From Flavitalea sp966112615 (lineage in GTDB: Bacteria; Bacteroidota; Bacteroidia; Chitinophagales; Chitinophagaceae), in assembly GCA_966112615.1 (NCBI GenBank), contig CBHWDO010000002.1, positions 310,001 through 374,000 of the forward strand: a stretch of 64,000 nucleotides of DNA. Direction: 5' to 3'. Both the position numbers and the translations under genes were made by a program. Each line of letters starts with the position of its first letter. Position 1 is the stretch's first letter. The notes below the pieces were generated by a model. The model ran no database searches. It was not told the DNA's origin and was given only the letters and a program-made list of their open reading frames with translations. Positions 60,128 to 64,000 of this stretch are shown here, piece by piece.

Positions 60128-61504
60128 TTAATGCTCGTGCTGATGTTCCTGCAGGATCTTGCTGAATTCCTCAACACTGATCTTCTTTTCTGCAGGTTTT
60201 ACCTGGGTTTCAGCCCACTCAAACACTTTGTCAGTTTGAATACGGAAGAATGATTCTTCAACATATTTTTTATCAGACATCATCCTGTTCACATAATCGT
60301 CAACCCACTTGGTATCTTCACCCATCTGGCTCATTCCACCGAGGTAAGAGAAGAGTTGCTTCTTGGCAAACTCAACCAGGTCCTCACGCTGAACATCGAT
60401 CTTGTTTTCTTTGATGATCTTGTCAGTGATCAGGCTCCATTTCAACTGGTTTGAGAAAACTGGATATTCCTGCTCAGCCTGTTCAGGGCTCTTTTGAGTT
60501 TCTCCATTATTCTGGATCCAACGCTTCAGGAATTCAGCAGGGAATTCAATGTTTGTTTTTTCCAGCAGGATATGATATAGTTCATGCTGAAGATGGTTCT
60601 TAGCCTGCTGATCCCAGTAAGCTTCCATTTCAGACTTGATTGTATTTTTCAGGTCTTCTTCAGACTTGATCTCTTTTCCAGGGAATGCAGCCTGGTAGAA
60701 TTCTTCATTGAAATCTGCTTTCTCAACCATTCCAACTTTGGTGATGGTCATGTTGAAAGTCTTGCTACCTGCACCTTCTACACCTTTAAGTCCAAGATCA
60801 TCGGTAACCCAGTCCTTTTCTTTTCCTTCAAATCCACTGTCAAGTGTAATTTTCAGTACATCATCCTTCTTCTTTCCAATTAAGCTGGAACGAAAATCAG
60901 GTTTGAAGTATTTAACCAGTAAAGAATTGTCTTTGCTTACTCCGCCTTCAACAGCATTTCCTGCTTCATCGATCTCATTGAAAGTAACATTGATCACGTT
61001 GTCGTCACCGGTTACTTCTTCAGGCTCGCTCATTTTACCGTGACGGAGACGCAGACGATCGATCTCTTCATTGATCATTTCGTCGGTAACATCTACTTTA
61101 TAAAATGCAGGTTGTTGATTTTTCAGGTCAACAATCTCAAATTCCGGCTTCAATCCAACTTCAAAAGCGAAGGTGTAATCAGCAGGATTGTTGAGGTCGA
61201 TTTGTCTGGCATCGTTTTCAGCAAGTGGTAATGGCTGACCAAAAATCTCCAGCTTTTCATTCACCATGTAATTGGTCAGTTCCTTTTCGATCGTACGCAG
61301 TACTTCGTCGGTCATCACTGCCTGTCCATGCATTTTACGCACGAGTCCTGCAGGAACCATTCCTTTCCTGAAACCAGGGATATTAGCGTTCTTACTGAAG
61401 TTCTTCAGTGCTTTTTCGAAGGAAGGAAGATAGTCTTCCTTTGAAACCTTAACGGTTATCTTATCATTCAGTAACCCAATATTTTCCCTTGTTACTGTAG
61501 CCAT
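60128..61504 (-). CDS. tig: Trigger factor chaperone
   Basis: Ribosome-bound chaperone for nascent proteins. 458 residues. Ribosome-docking signature GFRKGMVP (44-51); the central FKBP-like region (about 150-250) is weakly conserved, as usual in Bacteroidota; C-terminal helical arms about 270-420; ends with a His-rich tail (LQEHQHEH). In Bacteroidota tig commonly stands directly before clpP and clpX; here it is on the same strand but 5.4 kb upstream of them because of the SusCD operon. Confidence 0.94.
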   Translation of the reverse strand: MATVTRENIGLLNDKITVKVSKEDYLPSFEKALKNFSKNANIPGFRKGMVPAGLVRKMHGQAVMTDEVLRTIEKELTNYMVNEKLEIFGQPLPLAENDARQIDLNNPADYTFAFEVGLKPEFEIVDLKNQQPAFYKVDVTDEMINEEIDRLRLRHGKMSEPEEVTGDDNVINVTFNEIDEAGNAVEGGVSKDNSLLVKYFKPDFRSSLIGKKKDDVLKITLDSGFEGKEKDWVTDDLGLKGVEGAGSKTFNMTITKVGMVEKADFNEEFYQAAFPGKEIKSEEDLKNTIKSEMEAYWDQQAKNHLQHELYHILLEKTNIEFPAEFLKRWIQNNGETQKSPEQAEQEYPVFSNQLKWSLITDKIIKENKIDVQREDLVEFAKKQLFSYLGGMSQMGEDTKWVDDYVNRMMSDKKYVEESFFRIQTDKVFEWAETQVKPAEKKISVEEFSKILQEHQHEH

Positions 61505-61535
61505 ATACTTTTCTGTTTTATTTGAATTTGGGCTG

Positions 61536-61543
61536 CAAAGGTA
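61536..61543 (-). promoter_or_regulatory. Promoter -7 box TACCTTTG of tig
   Basis: Exact TAnnTTTG match on the minus strand, 31 nt before the tig ATG; identical to the rsmA box. No clear -33 element. Confidence 0.5.
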
Positions 61544-61591
61544 AGGGAAACGGTTGGATTGGAAACTGTTTGATGAGTTATCCTTCCGCCT

Positions 61592-62410
61592 TTAATCGTG
61601 CAATACCAATAATGGCACTCTTGTTTCGTAGGCCATTGCGGCTGTCTGGCTCTTATTAAAGAGTCTTTCCAGGAAACTATGTTTATGGGTGAGCATTACA
61701 AGTAGTTCAGTGTCATGGGTTTCAATGTAGTCTACGAGTCCGTGTTTGATATTGTCGTCTTCCACAGTTACAAACTGGTAGTTCAATCCTTCAAACACAT
61801 TTTCAGCAGTTTTTCTCCATTCGGCTTCTGCAACTTCATTGGTATTGGTATCAGTTTTCCTGATATGAACGATATGAAGTGTAGAGTTGAATTGTTTTAC
61901 CAGTCCAACCAGCGGGGCATACGATTTCAGGTTGACTTCATAATGAAAGTCGGTTCCGAAAGTGATATGCTGAAGTTTATTGAATCTTGAATGCTGGGGA
62001 ATGACCATTACCGGTGTGCTAACTTTCCTGATCAGGTTGACAGTTGTGCTGCCTATCAATTTATCGAGGCCACCCACGCCTTTCATACCCATCACAACCA
62101 TATCGATCGGGCGTTCTTCTGTCAGAATTTTGATCTCGTCGGAAGGAATTCCAATCCTTACCAGCCATTCGATCTCCATATTGAATTGCTGGTTCAGGGA
62201 TTCCGCCTCTTTACGCATCAATTGTTCGTTTTCTTTCTGAAGTTCATCCACTGTTACCATTACATAAGGAACTTCGCTTACGGGGGTAGGAAGCATGTAG
62301 GCATGGAACAGCAATAATTTGGCATTGAAAATCTTAGCCAGTTCAGCCGCATGAAGCGCCGCATTGTGGGCTTCCGGGGAAAAGTCGGTAGGTATGAGAA
62401 TGGTTTGCAT
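61592..62410 (-). CDS. Tandem universal stress protein
   Basis: 272 residues, two UspA domains. The first (1-140) has the ATP-binding loop GMKGVGGLDKLIGST (GxxG-x9-GS pattern) followed by PVMVIP. The second (about 150-272) is degenerate and lacks that loop (MLTHKHSFLERLF, then RVPLLVLHD). Single gene. Its upstream region is occupied by nonamer repeats, so the promoter is not obvious. Confidence 0.9.
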   Translation of the reverse strand: MQTILIPTDFSPEAHNAALHAAELAKIFNAKLLLFHAYMLPTPVSEVPYVMVTVDELQKENEQLMRKEAESLNQQFNMEIEWLVRIGIPSDEIKILTEERPIDMVVMGMKGVGGLDKLIGSTTVNLIRKVSTPVMVIPQHSRFNKLQHITFGTDFHYEVNLKSYAPLVGLVKQFNSTLHIVHIRKTDTNTNEVAEAEWRKTAENVFEGLNYQFVTVEDDNIKHGLVDYIETHDTELLVMLTHKHSFLERLFNKSQTAAMAYETRVPLLVLHD

Positions 62411-62426
62411 GTTCTAATGTAGGAAA

Positions 62427-62610
62427 AAATGGAGAAATGGAGATATGAAGACATGGAGACATGGAGACCGGGAAGACATGGAATACGCGGAATACATGGA
62501 ATACATGGAAGTTCAAATTCAATCTCCATAATTTCTTCTTGATTTCCGTGTATTCCGAGTATTCGGTGTATTCTGTGTATTCTATGTATTCGGTGTATTC
62601 CAATGTATTT
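62427..62610. repeat. Octamer and nonamer arrays in inverted arrangement
   Basis: 62427-62466: octamers of the AATGGAGA/CATGGAGA type. 62470-62508: nonamers GGAAGACAT, GGAATACGC, GGAATACAT, GGAATACAT. After a 38-nt spacer, 62546-62601 holds about six inverse nonamers (CGTGTATTC, CGAGTATTC, GGTGTATTC, TGTGTATTC, TATGTATTC, GGTGTATTC). The two nonamer arrays can form a long imperfect hairpin. Confidence 0.85.
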
Positions 62611-62622
62611 CGGTATGGACAC

Positions 62623-62648
62623 AAAAAAAGCCGGGTATTACCCAGCTT
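62623..62648 (-). terminator. Terminator of tRNA-Leu
   Basis: On the minus strand AAGCTGGG-TAATA-CCCGGCTT (one T-G wobble) is followed by a run of T. It lies 42 nt after the tRNA 3' end; octamer repeats fill the gap. Confidence 0.8.
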
Positions 62649-62649
62649 C

Positions 62650-62673
62650 CATGTCTTCACGTCTCCACGTCTT
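62650..62673 (+). repeat. Octamer repeat, CACGTCTC type x3
   Basis: Units CATGTCTT, CACGTCTC, CACGTCTT between the tRNA and its terminator. Same family as the octamers at 23753 and (reverse) 49865. Confidence 0.75.
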
Positions 62674-62689
62674 CTATGTCATGTTTTCG

Positions 62690-62771
62690 TGCGGATGGAG
62701 GGACTCGAACCCCCATGCCTCGCGGCGCTAGATCCTAAGTCTAGTGCGTCTACCAATTTCGCCACATCCGC
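62690..62771 (-). tRNA. tRNA-Leu (anticodon UAG)
   Basis: On the minus strand the acceptor arms GCGGATG (5') and CATCCGC (3') pair perfectly; D-loop TTGGTAGACGC is of the Leu type; anticodon arm CTAGA-CTTAGGA-TCTAG gives anticodon TAG; a variable arm (CGCCGCGAGGCAT region) marks a class II tRNA; T-arm GGGGGTTCGAGTCCCTC. The discriminator base is A. The CCA end is not encoded. Confidence 0.95.
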
Positions 62772-62792
62772 GTCTTATTCCTAAACGGGTCG

Positions 62793-62800
62793 CAAATGTA
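62793..62800 (-). promoter_or_regulatory. Promoter -7 box TACATTTG of tRNA-Leu
   Basis: Exact TAnnTTTG match on the minus strand, 21 nt before the tRNA 5' end. Confidence 0.5.
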
Positions 62801-62856
62801 GGGGAATTTATTCATAATAATTTCTTCCCACACAATTTTACTAAATTCGTGAAAGT

Positions 62857-64000
62857 ATGGATAATGTTGCTGCGCTGCCAAAATATAATCTTAACGAGGA
62901 GCAGGAAAAAAAATTGATTCTCAGGGAATACAGGGCTTTACTTCGTGATCTGAAACCCAAATTAAAACCCAAAGACAAGGAACTTATTCGAAGGGCCTTC
63001 GAAATGGCCGCTGATGCTCACCGAACCATGCGCCGAAAAAGCGGCGAACCCTATATTCTTCATCCACTGGCCGTTGCGCGCATCTGCGCCAGTGAGATCG
63101 GGCTGGGTGTTCGCTCCTCCATTTGCGCACTTCTCCACGATACTGTTGAAGATACCGATATCAATCTCGACGATATTGAAAGAACATTCGGACCTGAAAT
63201 TGCCAGGATCGTAGACGGGCTGACCAAGATCTCCAATGTGATGGACATTAGCGGTTCACAGCAAGCCGAGAATTTTAAAAAGATCCTGCTAACGCTTACC
63301 GATGATCCTCGTGTGATCCTGATCAAATTGTCGGACAGGCTGCACAACATGCGCACCATGGATTCCATGAAGCGCGAAAAACAATTGAAGATCTCTTCCG
63401 AAACGGTTTATGTATACGCTCCGCTTGCACACAGGATGGGCTTGTACAATATCAAAACCGAAATGGAAGATCTTTCCATGAAATACCTCGAACCGGAAGC
63501 ATATCGTGCCATCGCCAGGAAACTGGCAGAAACCAAACGCGAAAGATCCCGGTATATCAATGAATTCATTCGGCCTATCCGCGAAAAACTGGAAAGGGGA
63601 GGATTTAATTTTGAGATCTACGGCCGACCAAAAAGCATTCACTCCATCTGGAATAAAATGCAGAAAAAGGGTGTGGCTTTTGAAGAAGTATATGACCTGT
63701 TCGCTATCCGTGTGATTCTGAATTCCCCCGCCGAAAGAGAAAAAGAAGACTGCTGGAAAGTGTACAGCTTCATCACGGATGAATACCTTCCTTCCCCTGA
63801 AAGATTGCGCGACTGGCTGAGTAATCCAAAATCAAATGGATATGAAGCCCTGCATACCACGGTAATGGGCCCCCAGGGTAAATGGGTGGAAGTGCAGATC
63901 CGAAGCAAACGTATGAACGAGATCGCTGAGAAAGGTCTTGCCGCACACTGGAAATATAAAGAAGGTACAGCCAATGAAAACCGCTTTGATAAATGGTTCC
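62857..64000 (+). CDS. RelA/SpoT family (p)ppGpp synthetase/hydrolase, cut by window edge
   Basis: First 381 residues of a long RSH protein; the C-terminal TGS/ACT part is beyond the window. The hydrolase half has the HD signature LLHDTVEDTD (near residue 94) and LIKLSDRLHNMRT, so hydrolase activity is expected. The synthetase half shows YGRPKSIHSIW (near 255), YDLFAIRVI, KSNGYEALHTTV and EVQIRSKRMNEIAEKGLAAH. Both activities therefore look intact, as in SpoT/Rel-type bifunctional enzymes. The ATG is 15 nt after TAAATTCG, a one-mismatch promoter box. Confidence 0.94.
   Translation, partial: MDNVAALPKYNLNEEQEKKLILREYRALLRDLKPKLKPKDKELIRRAFEMAADAHRTMRRKSGEPYILHPLAVARICASEIGLGVRSSICALLHDTVEDTDINLDDIERTFGPEIARIVDGLTKISNVMDISGSQQAENFKKILLTLTDDPRVILIKLSDRLHNMRTMDSMKREKQLKISSETVYVYAPLAHRMGLYNIKTEMEDLSMKYLEPEAYRAIARKLAETKRERSRYINEFIRPIREKLERGGFNFEIYGRPKSIHSIWNKMQKKGVAFEEVYDLFAIRVILNSPAEREKEDCWKVYSFITDEYLPSPERLRDWLSNPKSNGYEALHTTVMGPQGKWVEVQIRSKRMNEIAEKGLAAHWKYKEGTANENRFDKWF

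Noticed and set aside
62343..62660. Open frames reading EY/TEY repeats (EYTEYIEYTEYTEY) on the minus strand
   Set aside because: They are translations of the 9-nt tandem repeats; an array with a unit length divisible by three always gives periodic frames. No start context or conservation signal.

Overview
The window is chromosomal DNA from a Bacteroidota bacterium, most likely a member of the Chitinophagaceae; the genus is not determined. The evidence is moderate GC, TAnnTTTG promoter boxes, almost no Shine-Dalgarno sequences, a fused lpxC-fabZ gene, a SusC/SusD pair, the T9SS regulator PorX, secreted proteins with type A T9SS sorting domains, a DUF3098 gene beside ftsX and uppP, and a LeuS of about 920 residues. 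Nearly every gene is an ordinary chromosomal one. I see no prophage, transposase, integrase, CRISPR array or rRNA.

Layout, left to right. 1-2.4 kb: the start of a secreted protein on the minus strand, then an ABC-2 exporter pair. 2.5-5.9 kb: a Gfo/Idh/MocA oxidoreductase and a SUMF1-like protein, divergent from a sugar isomerase-like TIM barrel. 5.9-13.5 kb: a LolA-like protein and two large T9SS cargo proteins (an M1 peptidase and a 1469-residue protein with thrombospondin-3 repeats). 13.6-20.3 kb: PH-domain protein, pdxA, rsmA, a D-2-hydroxyacid dehydrogenase, greA with an elaborate leader, a HIT protein, ruvC, a flippase-like membrane protein and a DUF3108 protein. 20.3-24.7 kb (minus): ftsX, DUF3098, uppP, an MFS transporter and an MBL hydrolase. 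24.8-35.6 kb: leuS, two small ORFs, a FUSC membrane protein, an M23-like protein, ruvB, an OmpR-type regulator, a GroES-like protein, a HerA/YjgR-like ATPase and a small exported protein. 35.7-41.5 kb: recQ and copA (minus), tsaE and ald (plus). 41.6-46.8 kb (minus): HD protein, lpxD, lpxC-fabZ, lpxA and an ABC ATPase, an outer-membrane lipid A operon. 46.9-51.8 kb: porX, a small conserved protein, an MBL hydrolase, a helix-hairpin-helix protein and an acyl-CoA dehydrogenase. 51.8-54.7 kb (minus): clpP1, clpP2, clpX and an unrecorded 56-residue ORF. 54.9-60.0 kb: a susC/susD/lipoprotein operon lying between the clp genes and tig. 60.1-64.0 kb: tig, a universal stress protein, tRNA-Leu(UAG) and the start of a RelA/SpoT gene.

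The most unusual structure is not a gene. About ten intergenic sites carry mosaic repeats made of degenerate short tandem units of 7 nt (AATCGGN, AACTCCC), 8 nt (GAAGACGT) or 9 nt (GGAATACAT), combined with a GTTCAGCC/GGTTCTGCCC module and a CCAGCTCC hairpin. They often lie in inverted pairs and usually stop within 0-5 nt of a stop codon. One composite copy sits in frame inside a coding sequence. The second notable structure is the greA leader: a consensus promoter, then a terminator-like hairpin, then a perfect Shine-Dalgarno sequence, which is rare in this phylum.

Functional links inside the window: PorX controls T9SS genes and three T9SS-type cargo proteins are encoded here; LpxA, LpxC, LpxD, LolA-like and SusCD proteins serve the outer membrane; tig and ClpP1/ClpP2/ClpX form the folding and proteolysis set; RuvB, RuvC, RecQ and GreA serve DNA repair and transcription.
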